A stretch of DNA of 64,000 bases from positions 1-64,000 of the forward strand of contig PAPB01000038.1 of assembly GCA_002708715.1 (NCBI GenBank), given 5' to 3'. This DNA is from Fidelibacterota bacterium (GTDB lineage: Bacteria; Fidelibacterota; Marinisomatia; Marinisomatales; UBA1611). Of this stretch, positions 41,199 through 51,593 are shown in pieces. The translations under genes were made by a program, and so were the position numbers. The notes below the pieces were generated by a model. The model saw nothing but the letters and a program-made list of their open reading frames with translations, made no database searches and was not told the DNA's origin. Positions within the stretch are counted from its first letter, which is position 1, and every line of letters begins with the position of its first letter.

Positions 41199-42819
41199 AA
41201 TCAATTTAATTGATAATATTTCTTTAGCGATAAAATCACTCTCATTTCCTCAGATTGACTATAACCTGACACAACCCAAGAATCCCCAATTTGGTGATTT
41301 ATCAACAAATGCTCCATTATTAATCGCCAGCCAATTAAAACAAAATCCAATTGAAATTGGAGAATTAATAGTGAAAAAATTGCAAGATAGAGGTATAGAC
41401 AATATATCAAATATTAATATTACAGCTCCAGGATTTATCAATTTTAAAATTTCAGATACATTCTTTCAAAAACAAATCAAAATCATTATAGAGAGTAGCC
41501 ATAGCTTTGGGAAAGGCTCCTTAGGCATCGGGAAAACAGCTAATGTAGAGTTTGTTAGTGCGAACCCTACTGGTCCATTAACTGTTGGGCATGGACGTAA
41601 TGCAGTAATTGGCGATGTAATTTCAAAAATATTAGCATGGCAAGGATTCAAAGTCACAAAAGAATATTACTTTAATGATGCTGGAAGACAAATGCGAATA
41701 TTAAAGGAATCAGTTAAGGCTAGATATTATGAATTAATAAAAAAAAATTATGATTTTCCTAAAGATGGATACCAAGGAGATTATATATATGATATAGCAA
41801 AAAACATTTTACAGTTAAAAGGTGATAAGCTTAATCCTGAAAATAAATTTTTTAAAAAATATGCTGAGGATACTATTTTTAAAAATATTAAAGAATCATT
41901 AATGAACCTTGGAATTCAATTTGATCAATTCACAAATGAAAAAACTTTTTATGAGAATGGAGATATAGATAATCTTTTAAAAAAGCTCTCAAATAAAAAC
42001 CTTATTTATAAAAAAGATAATGCTACTTGGTTTAAATCTAGTGCTTTAGGAAAAGAGCACGATAAAGTATATATAAAAAGTTCAGGTGAACCTACTTATA
42101 GGGTCCCAGATACAGCCTATCACATAAATAAAATCAAAAGAAAATATGATTTAATTATTGATATTTTTGGATCTGATCATGCTGATGCATATCCAGATGT
42201 ACTTATAGCTTTAGAGGCATTAGATCTAAAAACAGATCATATTAAAATATTATTATATCAATTTGTTACATTAATTCGAAACGGGAAAAAAGTTAAAATG
42301 TCTACCAGACAAGCAAACTTTATCACTTTAGATGAATTAATAGAAGAATTAGGTCCTGATGTTGTACGTTACTTTTTTATTATGAGAAGTATAAATAGCC
42401 ATCTAGATTTTGATATAGATATCGCTGCTGATCAATCAGATAAAAACCCAGTGTTTTATCTTCAATATGCATATGCTAGGATATGTAATATTATTAAAAG
42501 AGCAGATGAATTAAGATTAATAAATAATAACACTTTTAATTATAAAATAATTTCCCATCAAGAAGAAATTCAAATGCTAAAACATATGGTAAGATTTCCT
42601 GAATTTATTGAAATATCTTATAAAAACCTTGAGCCTCAATATATTACAATCTATTTACAACAATTAGCTTCATTTTTCCACAAATTTTATAGCAAGTGTA
42701 AAGTTATAACAGATAATAAAGAACTTACTACCTCTAGAATTAATTTAATAAAATCTGTGAAAATTATTTTACAAAATGGTTTCAATATCCTTGGAATAAA
42801 AGCACCCGAAAAAATGTAA
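41185..42819 (+). CDS. argS: Arginyl-tRNA synthetase
   Basis: ORF; EFVSANPTGPLTVGHGRNAVIGD, YYFNDAGRQM, KKVKMSTRQANFITLDEL. Confidence 0.96.
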   Translation: MKNLKINLIDNISLAIKSLSFPQIDYNLTQPKNPQFGDLSTNAPLLIASQLKQNPIEIGELIVKKLQDRGIDNISNINITAPGFINFKISDTFFQKQIKIIIESSHSFGKGSLGIGKTANVEFVSANPTGPLTVGHGRNAVIGDVISKILAWQGFKVTKEYYFNDAGRQMRILKESVKARYYELIKKNYDFPKDGYQGDYIYDIAKNILQLKGDKLNPENKFFKKYAEDTIFKNIKESLMNLGIQFDQFTNEKTFYENGDIDNLLKKLSNKNLIYKKDNATWFKSSALGKEHDKVYIKSSGEPTYRVPDTAYHINKIKRKYDLIIDIFGSDHADAYPDVLIALEALDLKTDHIKILLYQFVTLIRNGKKVKMSTRQANFITLDELIEELGPDVVRYFFIMRSINSHLDFDIDIAADQSDKNPVFYLQYAYARICNIIKRADELRLINNNTFNYKIISHQEEIQMLKHMVRFPEFIEISYKNLEPQYITIYLQQLASFFHKFYSKCKVITDNKELTTSRINLIKSVKIILQNGFNILGIKAPEKM

Positions 42820-42820
42820 C

Positions 42821-43471
42821 ATGATTGAATTTATTCAACATGAAATCCACTTTTTTGTTTTTTGCCTAACGACTCTCTTTACATTAATTAATCCAATTGG
42901 CATCGCTCCCATTCTAATTATAATGACTGAGAGGTTTGAAAAAAAAGAAAAATATAATATCGCAAAAAAAGGTTCTGTTACAGCATTTATTACTCTTATT
43001 CTTTTCTCATTTCTTGGCTCTATTATATTTAATTTTTTTGGAATCACCATAGAAGCCTTTCAAATTATGGGTGGAATTCTTTTTTTTAGAAATGGTTTAA
43101 AAATGTTGGATGCTAAAATAGGAAGGTCACGTACTACCCCAGCAGAACAAGAGGAATCTCAAGATAGTAATGATATAGCTATAAGTCCTATAGGAATACC
43201 CATAATAGCAGGACCAGGTGCGATTACGGCAACAATGTTATTATCAAGCCAAACACCTCAAGTATATAGTTATGTAACTTTGATGTTTGCAATTTTTACA
43301 GTCCTTTTTTTTGTGTATATAATATTAAGAAATGGCAACATACTTTTAAAATTACTAGGCACAACAGGGATACGAATAATTCAACGTTTAATGGGTTTAA
43401 TATTAATGGTAATTGCAGTACAGTTTGTTATTAATGGAATAATATCTGCACTTAAACCGTATATTCTATAA
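42821..43471 (+). CDS. MarC-family membrane protein
   Basis: ORF; TLINPIGIAPILIIMTE, GIPIIAGPGAITATMLL, multiple TM helices. Confidence 0.9.
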   Translation: MIEFIQHEIHFFVFCLTTLFTLINPIGIAPILIIMTERFEKKEKYNIAKKGSVTAFITLILFSFLGSIIFNFFGITIEAFQIMGGILFFRNGLKMLDAKIGRSRTTPAEQEESQDSNDIAISPIGIPIIAGPGAITATMLLSSQTPQVYSYVTLMFAIFTVLFFVYIILRNGNILLKLLGTTGIRIIQRLMGLILMVIAVQFVINGIISALKPYIL

Positions 43472-43488
43472 TTACAAAAAGTAAAGTA

Positions 43489-43980
43489 TTAAATATCATT
43501 TTTTGTCAATGGTTCCTTAAGGATATAATTAAATGTCTCTGGTTTATCAATCCTTATAGTTTGTTCATCAACTAAAGACCCTGTTTTAAAAACTCTTAAA
43601 AGATGATCCCCAGACTCCAAATCAAGACGAATAAGCCGAACATCCCAATAATGCTCTCCGTTTAATTCAAATATTAAACCTTTTTCCTTTGTTTTAAACT
43701 TACATTTATGCACGGGGTTAAGAAAAAAATCAATCTCTACCGCCTGGGATGGGTTAACAATTAACTCATATTTTAGAGGCGCAAAACCTTTCTTTTTGAT
43801 TTCAAAAATATGGAGCCCTGGAATTATACGCTCATTACGAATTGGTGATGTCCCTATATTAATATCATCTAAATAAATATCTACCTCAGTAGGAATGGTA
43901 TTAATATCTAATTTTATTTGTGCTATAGATACTGAAAGAAATAATAAAAAAATTAAATTATATTTAATATGATTCAACAT
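43489..43980 (-). CDS. PEGA-domain exported protein
   Basis: ORF; signal peptide, LDINTIPTEVDIYLDDINIGTSPI...PGLHIFEIKKKGFAP. Confidence 0.8.
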   Translation of the reverse strand: MLNHIKYNLIFLLFLSVSIAQIKLDINTIPTEVDIYLDDINIGTSPIRNERIIPGLHIFEIKKKGFAPLKYELIVNPSQAVEIDFFLNPVHKCKFKTKEKGLIFELNGEHYWDVRLIRLDLESGDHLLRVFKTGSLVDEQTIRIDKPETFNYILKEPLTKNDI

Positions 43981-43989
43981 AGAAACATG

Positions 43990-44946
43990 TTAATTGTTTT
44001 TTATAAAATTCATATTTAACTCTCTTAAATCAGATCTATCAACCCAACCATTCATAACAACAATCTTCTCTCCTTCAATTTCTACTTCTATATATCCATA
44101 ATAAGCACCTGGAGTAACTCTATCTACAGATATCACTTCACCTTGATTCAACAAAAATAAAATTTTCGACCCTATATCTGGACCTTCTCTAAATTGCACA
44201 TTATTTTTATTAGTAATATAAAGAGGTCCTTTCATCTGTTTAGTTGGACCAATGGGAATATCTATTTTTAATTTTCTATAATTATTAAAATTTAATTTCT
44301 TAGAATAAGGTTTAAGTATAAGGTTTTCACCCGCAACAATTCGTAGATGCTCAGCAAATTGATATTCTCCTGGTATTGCAATTTGAAAAAATCCAGAATC
44401 ATTAGAATATGTAGAATGAATAACATTATCGAAATTTTGCAAAGAAATTTTTACCCTAGATAATGTTTCCTTACTATCTTTCAAATAAGTTTTACCTGAT
44501 ACAATAAGTTGACCGATTCTAATTACTTTAGATGGCAATACAATACGTCCAAATCCTATTCCTTTAAAACGAACAGAAATAGGATCAAAATTTTCATTTT
44601 GCGGTATTATTTTTATAAAATTTGTACTATTGTTTATATCAAGAGCACCCTGCGGTATAGTAGTACGAAATTCATTAGGAGCTTCTTGTAATATAGAAAT
44701 TATTGGATTCATTGTATCTGCTTTAGCATAAACTTTAAACAAAATATTATCAGGAATAGCAGAATCATATTTTAAAGGCAAAATAATTTGTACTTCACCA
44801 TATTCATAAGTCACTGAAACTAAAGGTTGTTTATTATTGTAAATAATTTCTGGATACATTGGTCCTCTAAATTGTGCACAACTAAAAATCAAAAAAAAGC
44901 CTGTGCTTATTAAGACCATACGAAAATGTTGGAAAAAGCTTTGCAT
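43990..44946 (-). CDS. Lipoprotein with carboxypeptidase-regulatory-like and C-terminal SH3-type domain
   Basis: ORF; lipobox FLIFSCAQ, VQFREGPDIGSKILFLLNQGEVISVDRV...GWVDRSDL. Confidence 0.72.
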   Translation of the reverse strand: MQSFFQHFRMVLISTGFFLIFSCAQFRGPMYPEIIYNNKQPLVSVTYEYGEVQIILPLKYDSAIPDNILFKVYAKADTMNPIISILQEAPNEFRTTIPQGALDINNSTNFIKIIPQNENFDPISVRFKGIGFGRIVLPSKVIRIGQLIVSGKTYLKDSKETLSRVKISLQNFDNVIHSTYSNDSGFFQIAIPGEYQFAEHLRIVAGENLILKPYSKKLNFNNYRKLKIDIPIGPTKQMKGPLYITNKNNVQFREGPDIGSKILFLLNQGEVISVDRVTPGAYYGYIEVEIEGEKIVVMNGWVDRSDLRELNMNFIKNN

Positions 44947-45045
44947 AATATGCCGTAATTTATATCCTTATTTAAAAGATTACATTGAACCACACATTTT
45001 TTTTTAAAAAATTAGTTAATTAAATAAAATTTAAAAAATCTTATC

Positions 45046-45588
45046 ATGGATAAAGAATCTGCCTTATTAATAAAAATTAAAAATTCAGATAAAATTGCTT
45101 TTCAAAAACTTTTTTATGAATTCCATGATACACTCTTCCGTTTTGTTGCGTATAGAGTACAAGATGGAGAAATTGCTAAAGACATTACCCAAGAAACATT
45201 TTTAAGGGTATGGAAGAATAGAAAAGATCTTAAACCACAAAAATCATTTTTTTCATTAATAGCTCGTATATCAACAAATTTATGTTATGACCATTTTCGT
45301 TATACAGAAGTAAGGACAAGACACAAAGAGCAAATACCTAATTATGGAATATCGCATTATGATAACCCTGAAGAAATGACTCAATTAAAACATCTTGAAA
45401 AAATTATTCACAAACTTGTTAATGATAAAATACCTCAAAAATGTAGAGAAGTTTTTATTCTTAGTAGAGTTGAAGGACTTTCCAATCGCGCAATTGCAAA
45501 ACAACTTAAGTTAAGTTTAAGAACAGTGGAAAATCAAATTTATAGAGCCCTAAAAATCTTAAAAAAAGAGCTTGAAAAATATTTATGA
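45046..45588 (+). CDS. ECF-family RNA polymerase sigma factor
   Basis: ORF; DITQETFLRVWKNRKDL, VFILSRVEGLSNRAIAKQLKLSLRTVENQIYRALKILKKEL. Confidence 0.94.
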   Translation: MDKESALLIKIKNSDKIAFQKLFYEFHDTLFRFVAYRVQDGEIAKDITQETFLRVWKNRKDLKPQKSFFSLIARISTNLCYDHFRYTEVRTRHKEQIPNYGISHYDNPEEMTQLKHLEKIIHKLVNDKIPQKCREVFILSRVEGLSNRAIAKQLKLSLRTVENQIYRALKILKKELEKYL

Positions 45589-46519
45589 GTATATCGCTAA
45601 TAAATTTCGTTATTATCTTGTAAGTGAAGTAAAACATATGAAACAAAAAAAATTAAAAAAATTAATATGGGATATTAGTAAACAAACTAAAATGCCTCCC
45701 GTCCCGAATAAAAATAATATGTGGGAAAATATTTCCTATGTAATTGGGAATTCAAATACGGATATACAAACTAAAGAAAGTTCTTCTTATACATTCTTTG
45801 AAAAGTTAATTATGCAATTCAAAATTAACTTTAGATATACTATTGCTTTCTTATTAACAATTATTTTAATTAATCCTATATATGATAAATTCAACCAAAA
45901 TAAAATTATCAAAACAAATTCTGGTGAAAGATTATCTTTTATACTTCCAGACAATTCAAAAATAACCTTAAATGCTCAAAGTAGCATATCCTATAAAAAC
46001 ACATTTAATATTAAGGACCGCATACTAGAATTAGATGGCGAAGCATATTTTGAAATTGAAAAAAACCCCTTACCTTTTATAGTGCAGACTGATCATGGCA
46101 ATATAAAAGTTCTTGGAACAAAATTTAATGTAATGAACAGGAAAAATGAATTCGAAGTCGGCGTAAATGAAGGGCAAGTAGAAATTTCTAATCAAATTGC
46201 AATTATTCAATTAAAAGATAAACAATGTATAATGGATCTGGAAAATTTTAATGATAAAAATATTATAAATATTCCATATCCAAATTACCCTGGATGGATA
46301 AATCAAAAACTATATTGTAATCAAAAATCATTAAAAACAATATGCTTAGAAATTGAAAGGCTATTTAATATAAAAATAAAATTTTCAAACCCAAATCTCA
46401 AAAATATTACTGTCACTGGAGTTATTGATATTTCAAATTTAAAAACTATGTTGAACACCGTTTCTTTATTAACACAACATAAGTTTAAATTTGAGGGTGG
46501 TAGCTACTTTATCATCTAA
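45572..46519 (+). CDS. FecR-family anti-sigma factor (likely start near 45638)
   Basis: ORF; GERLSFILPDNSKITLNAQSSISY, LDGEAYFEIEKNPLPFIVQTDHGNIKVLGTKFNV; C-terminal DUF4974-like region. Confidence 0.92.
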   Translation: MKNIYEYIANKFRYYLVSEVKHMKQKKLKKLIWDISKQTKMPPVPNKNNMWENISYVIGNSNTDIQTKESSSYTFFEKLIMQFKINFRYTIAFLLTIILINPIYDKFNQNKIIKTNSGERLSFILPDNSKITLNAQSSISYKNTFNIKDRILELDGEAYFEIEKNPLPFIVQTDHGNIKVLGTKFNVMNRKNEFEVGVNEGQVEISNQIAIIQLKDKQCIMDLENFNDKNIINIPYPNYPGWINQKLYCNQKSLKTICLEIERLFNIKIKFSNPNLKNITVTGVIDISNLKTMLNTVSLLTQHKFKFEGGSYFII

Positions 46520-49136
46520 CAAAAAAAAATACAGTAATTTAAAACTACTGTTTTTATTTTGGATATTCGTTTCCAAAGTTTTAGCCAATAATAATATTTC
46601 ATTTGATCTAGAAAAAGCAAATATTAAATCTGCATTTAATCTTCTAATAAATGATTATAATCTTATAATTATTTATCCAGATCAAATATCTGAATTAATA
46701 TTCTCTGGCAAATGTAATGAATGTACTGAAGAAGAAGCAATTACCACCATTCTAAAAAACACCAATCTATCTTGGAAAAAAATAAATAAACAATTCGTAA
46801 TATTTTTTCCAAAATTAAAAAATAAGTTTTCTATATATGGTCGTGTATTTGATAAAAATTCTGGGCAACCAATTCCATATGCAAATATTTATATCCAAAA
46901 ATATGATAAAGGGGACATATCAAATCATGATGGCCTATTTTCTATATCAAAAATAGGATCTTCGCCTTGTTCATTAAAGGTATCTTATATTGGTTATGAA
47001 ACAATAAACATACCATTAAGTATCTCCCACAAAAAAAATACATTCCATAATATTTCACTAACTCCAAAAATTATTCATTCTAAAGAAATTTCAATTATTG
47101 GAAATATTAAGGATTTCATGGATCAATCCAATAACCCAGGACAAATCTCTTTTTCCCCACGCCATGTATCATCACTACCAAATCTAGGAGAAGTAGATAT
47201 TTTTCGTTCTATTCAATTCTTGCCAGGTATCCAACTATCATTAGGAAGCACATCTAATCTCTATGTGAGAGGGGGGAAATCTGATCATAACCTCATAACC
47301 CTAGATGGGATGACTTTATATCAAACAAGTCATATGTTTGGTTTTATTAGTGGTATATCTCATGAGATTATTAAAGATGTTCAAATTTTTAAAGGACACA
47401 TACCCGCTAAATACGGTGGTCGGGTCTCTAGCATAATTGAATTGTCTAGCCGTTCAGGTAATAATAATTCACTACATGGATCAGTTTACGGAAATTTAAT
47501 GAGCAATGGTATCTTAGCTGAAATCCCTATTTTTAATAAAGGCAATTTGGTATTTAATTATAGAGAATCTAAACCTGCCAATCAATTTTCTAAAGTATAT
47601 GAATCAATTCAAAAATTTATGACTGGAGATAATAAATTTAATCTTATAAATGCAACAGCCAAGCAAGACACCAATCAAAGCATATCCTATGATCTAAGTT
47701 CATCATATCAAGACTTTTTCAGTCGACTATCATATTTATTTAATTCAAAAAACAGATTAACAATAACTACAGTTAATGGAGAAGACTCTGTTTTTGAAGG
47801 AAGAAACTTTTTTGGATTTAGCAATATTTTAGAAATTGACTCTACTAATATTAATGAAATGGGAAAAATCAAATATAAAGGAGTCGTTGTAAATCTTTTT
47901 TCAGATTGGAATATTAAATATAATTCTCATTTGAGCGTGTCACAATATTTATACTCAAATCAATATTCTTCTAAGCAATCTTCACTTTTTAATAATAATT
48001 CTATAATAATTGGGTCTGCTATAAAAGAACACTTATTTTACGATAATAGCATTCGCTTTAATCATCAATATAGGGGAATTGAAGACCACACAGTTACAAT
48101 GGGATTTGAAGAAACTTTTTATAAAATAAATTTTAAAGATGAAAATATTGATGGAAATTTTTCTAATACAAAATCAATAAAACAATATAAACACCTTTTT
48201 TCTTTCTTTTTACAAGACCTTTGGAAACCAAAAAGAGGATTAGAAATTCATACAGGTTTTAGAATTTCTCATATAAACAAAATAGGAAAATTTTATAACG
48301 AGCCCAGAATTGCTATAAAATATAAATATAATAAAACACTATCATTTGAGACTGCTTTTACACAAAATAGCCAATTCATCCACAAGTATGCAACCGAGAA
48401 TAATATCAGAATAAATAATAATAAATGGTTAATTTCATCCCCTAATATTCCAATAACTATTTCAAAAAATTACCACTCTGGAATTAATTGGGATATAAAA
48501 GATTATAACTTTACATATAGTATCTATTTAAAAAACTTAAATAACTATTTCCTTTTTAATCAATCATTAGCCCCTCAAGATTATTTATCCTCTTCTATTA
48601 ATTTTATTGATCCTGGCTCTGGAAAGTCTAGGGGTATAGAGTTACTGCTAAGAAAAAAAACTGGTAAAATAAATGGATGGGTAACTTACCACCATAATCA
48701 AACGAAATATTTCACTCCTAATTATAATAATAATAAAGAATATTTAGCAGATCATGACAAAACACATGAATTTAAATCAGTAATAATCGCCAATTTTTTA
48801 AAATTGAATTTTTCAGCTTCTTGGGTTTTCTCTTCAGGAAGGCCTTTTACTCAAATCAATAATTTATATATAGAGTCTGGATCAGGATATGAAATATTTA
48901 CTAAAGAAAATTATAATTCAAAACGAATAAAAAACTCACATCACTTAGATATAAGCATTACAAAATCTTTATATATATCTCAAGTAACTATGGATATTGG
49001 ATTTTCAATATATAACCTTTACAATAGAAAGAATATTACCCATAAGAGATATAATCCATATACAGGTACATTATCTATTTCCGATGTGGTAATGTTTGGG
49101 ATCACACCTAGTATTTATACAAAAATTAGCTTTTAA
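46491..49136 (+). CDS. TonB-dependent receptor with N-terminal STN and carboxypeptidase-like domains (non-ATG start)
   Basis: ORF; STN-like ISFDLEKANIKSAFNLLINDYNLIIIYPDQI; IYGRVFDKNSGQPIPYANIYI; plug region LYVRGGKSDHNLITLDGMTLYQTSHMFGF. Confidence 0.92.
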   Translation: MRVVATLSSNKKKYSNLKLLFLFWIFVSKVLANNNISFDLEKANIKSAFNLLINDYNLIIIYPDQISELIFSGKCNECTEEEAITTILKNTNLSWKKINKQFVIFFPKLKNKFSIYGRVFDKNSGQPIPYANIYIQKYDKGDISNHDGLFSISKIGSSPCSLKVSYIGYETINIPLSISHKKNTFHNISLTPKIIHSKEISIIGNIKDFMDQSNNPGQISFSPRHVSSLPNLGEVDIFRSIQFLPGIQLSLGSTSNLYVRGGKSDHNLITLDGMTLYQTSHMFGFISGISHEIIKDVQIFKGHIPAKYGGRVSSIIELSSRSGNNNSLHGSVYGNLMSNGILAEIPIFNKGNLVFNYRESKPANQFSKVYESIQKFMTGDNKFNLINATAKQDTNQSISYDLSSSYQDFFSRLSYLFNSKNRLTITTVNGEDSVFEGRNFFGFSNILEIDSTNINEMGKIKYKGVVVNLFSDWNIKYNSHLSVSQYLYSNQYSSKQSSLFNNNSIIIGSAIKEHLFYDNSIRFNHQYRGIEDHTVTMGFEETFYKINFKDENIDGNFSNTKSIKQYKHLFSFFLQDLWKPKRGLEIHTGFRISHINKIGKFYNEPRIAIKYKYNKTLSFETAFTQNSQFIHKYATENNIRINNNKWLISSPNIPITISKNYHSGINWDIKDYNFTYSIYLKNLNNYFLFNQSLAPQDYLSSSINFIDPGSGKSRGIELLLRKKTGKINGWVTYHHNQTKYFTPNYNNNKEYLADHDKTHEFKSVIIANFLKLNFSASWVFSSGRPFTQINNLYIESGSGYEIFTKENYNSKRIKNSHHLDISITKSLYISQVTMDIGFSIYNLYNRKNITHKRYNPYTGTLSISDVVMFGITPSIYTKISF

Positions 49137-49142
49137 TAAATG

Positions 49143-49494
49143 TGGAGGCGGGGAGAATCGAACTCCCGTCCGACATAGAATGATGAAAAACATCTACAAG
49201 CTTAGTTTCTTGGTTATTTTTTAATTTGATTATGTACCAAGAACAAAAACAAAATCAAACTAGCTTCCTTGTATTTCACCTCAAACTCGAAAGCATATTC
49301 AAGGCTAGTCTATGTTAGTGACGCTCCTAGCTCAGATCATAGACGAATCTGCACTGGAACGAGCTGCTAGACTTAAGCTGCAGCCATATAGCCGTAATCG
49401 GCATTTATAGTTGTAACAGATGATTAAGGAGGGTACTGTTATCCTCCGCTTGCAGTTAGACATAGTTCATATATCGTCGATACCGATCGCCCCC
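49143..49494 (-). ncRNA. ssrA: Transfer-messenger RNA (tmRNA)
   Basis: tRNA-like ends GGGGGCG (49494-49488) and CGCCTCC A; T-arm GGGAGTTCGATTCTCCC. PK1: GGAGG/CCUCC and UAACAG/CUGUUA. An 11-nt spacer precedes GCC; tag ORF GCC GAT TAC GGC TAT ATG GCT GCA GCT TAA (49402-49373). Confidence 0.93.
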
Positions 49495-49535
49495 AATTTT
49501 CAATAAACTTATAAAAATTACGTATAAAATGCAGA

Positions 49536-49565
49536 AAAGGCTTCTAGCGCCAACCTGAAGCCTTT
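49536..49565 (-). terminator. Possible Rho-independent terminator between the Popeye-like gene and ssrA
   Basis: Perfect 9-bp inverted repeat AAAGGCTTC / GAAGCCTTT with 12-nt loop; on the minus strand followed by TTTTCTGCATTTT. Confidence 0.5.
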
Positions 49566-49822
49566 CCATAAAGTCGAATTATTTTATCAACTCTAATACA
49601 TTTATCATTCTCTTTCCATAAAACTTCTTTTCAAAATATTTCATCAAAAAGAGACTGACAAGTATAGAGCTTGTATAAAACTATAGGCAATAGATAATAT
49701 GATTTTTTTTATTTTTTTTAATAATTCTAATAAAATTACATTTGTATTTTAATTTTGAATTACACTAAATAAATATATTTGAAAAAATATAAATTTGAAA
49801 ATTAAATCACCTGTAACAAATT

Positions 49823-50482
49823 TTATTCGATTTGTGATTCTCTTTTCGCCTGGGGTTTAACTTTTTTAATAAGGTCTTCTGAAAGAGCATGTTGTAATTT
49901 CATCCAAAATCCTGGATTATCGTGCTGCATATTTTTTAGTCTTTCACTCCTCCATGAAATAAATATAACTTCATCTTTAGCATACACATCGGCTGATGCT
50001 TGTTCGCCTGTTAAAAAACTAATTTCAGCAATAAAAGACCCTCTATCTAATTTAGCAATAGGTTTTTTATTTACTTCCACGTTAGCAACACCAGAGAGTA
50101 CTAATAAAAGATTACTTTGTTTTTCACCAGAATGTATAAAATAATCATTTTTTACAGATTTGATTACACCCATATTCCAAAAATATAAAAATTCACTTGT
50201 AGTAAGGTTCTTAAAAATATCTTCATATAAATCTCTTATTTCATCAGGAATTAATTTAGGTCGTCTTTCTAAAACTATTTTCACAATATTATATGTATTA
50301 ACAATAACAAATACAGCTGTCCAAAAAGCTGCAAAATTGTTTTCAGCATAAAAATAATGATAAGTGAAAAGTGATATTTGAGCCGCAGTAAGAGTAGTCC
50401 TAAGCCATAAAACTTCCCTAATTGCTAACGCAACAAACGTAAGCGCGTAACCTATATTTAATATAATTAATGATTCATTCAT
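49823..50482 (-). CDS. Popeye-domain (POPDC)-like membrane protein with cyclic-nucleotide-binding fold
   Basis: ORF; NIGYALTFVALAIREVLWLRTTL...N-terminal TM helices followed by IKSVKNDYFIHSGEKQSNLLLVLSGVANVEVNKKPIAKLDRGSFIAEISFLTGEQASADVYAKDEVIFISW (cNMP-binding-like). Confidence 0.78.
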   Translation of the reverse strand: MNESLIILNIGYALTFVALAIREVLWLRTTLTAAQISLFTYHYFYAENNFAAFWTAVFVIVNTYNIVKIVLERRPKLIPDEIRDLYEDIFKNLTTSEFLYFWNMGVIKSVKNDYFIHSGEKQSNLLLVLSGVANVEVNKKPIAKLDRGSFIAEISFLTGEQASADVYAKDEVIFISWRSERLKNMQHDNPGFWMKLQHALSEDLIKKVKPQAKRESQIE

Positions 50483-50609
50483 AACATTATTAAATTTCTT
50501 TCCATTACAATATGAATTTTTATTCAGTAATAAAAGGCGAGGAATATATAAATATTATATTTCATACTCAAAGGTCATATTTGAATATCAAACAATAAAA
50601 AAATAAATT

Positions 50610-51584
50610 ATGAAAAAAAATTTTAAATGGGGCATTATTGGTACTGGTGGAATCGCAAATGCTTTTGCCCAAGATTTAATACATCTTAAAAATCACAAAG
50701 TAACATCAGTTTTATCCCGGAATATAGATACAGCAAAAAAATTCACATCTAAAATCCTCGATTGCAAACCTTATGATAATGAAAAATTATTTTTTGAAGA
50801 TAAAAATATTGACGCTATCTATATAGCTACACCAAACACCCTACATGCACAACAATCCATAAAAGCACTGCAACATAAAAAACCCGTTCTATGTGAAAAG
50901 CCATTTGCAATCAATTTGAAAGAAACAAAAGATATGATCAAAGCATCCAAAAAAAATAATACTGCTCTCTTAGAGGCAATGTGGACACGTTATTTGCCTC
51001 ATATAAAATTTATAAAAAATATATTATCAGAAAATAAAATAGGTAAAATACATTCTCTATCTGCGTGTCACGGCCAGAATTTAACTTCAATAGACAATCC
51101 GAGACTTTGGAAAAAAAACCTTGGGGGTGGTGCTCTTTTAGATTTAGGAATATATGTAGTCTCATTTACGCAAATGGTTTTAGGTACACCAAAATCTTTA
51201 GTAGCAAAAGCTCTGTTTACTAATGAAGGTGTAGATGCAAAAACATCAATGATTTTTAAATATGAAAATGGGGCGATAGCTAACCTCAGTTGCACAATGT
51301 ATGATTCACAACCTAATCGTGCTATTATATCAGGGGAAAAAGGTTGGATAGAAATCGATCCGACATTTTATGCTCCTACTTCAGTAAAAGTTATCACTAA
51401 AAATAAAAGAGAGATTATCTTTGCAAACTCTTATAAGGGACATGGCCTTAGGGAACAAGCAAAAGAAATGGAAAACTGTATAATGAAAAATAATATTGAA
51501 TCAAAAAAAATGTCCCATTCTGAAAGTATCGAAGTAATGAAAATAATGGATAGAGTTAGAAATGAAATTGGCCTGGAGTATTAA
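50610..51584 (+). CDS. Gfo/Idh/MocA-family oxidoreductase
   Basis: ORF; WGIIGTGGIANAFAQDL, IDAIYIATPNTLHAQQSIKALQHKKPVLCEKPFAIN. Confidence 0.94.
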   Translation: MKKNFKWGIIGTGGIANAFAQDLIHLKNHKVTSVLSRNIDTAKKFTSKILDCKPYDNEKLFFEDKNIDAIYIATPNTLHAQQSIKALQHKKPVLCEKPFAINLKETKDMIKASKKNNTALLEAMWTRYLPHIKFIKNILSENKIGKIHSLSACHGQNLTSIDNPRLWKKNLGGGALLDLGIYVVSFTQMVLGTPKSLVAKALFTNEGVDAKTSMIFKYENGAIANLSCTMYDSQPNRAIISGEKGWIEIDPTFYAPTSVKVITKNKREIIFANSYKGHGLREQAKEMENCIMKNNIESKKMSHSESIEVMKIMDRVRNEIGLEY

Positions 51585-51593
51585 TCTAAAAAA

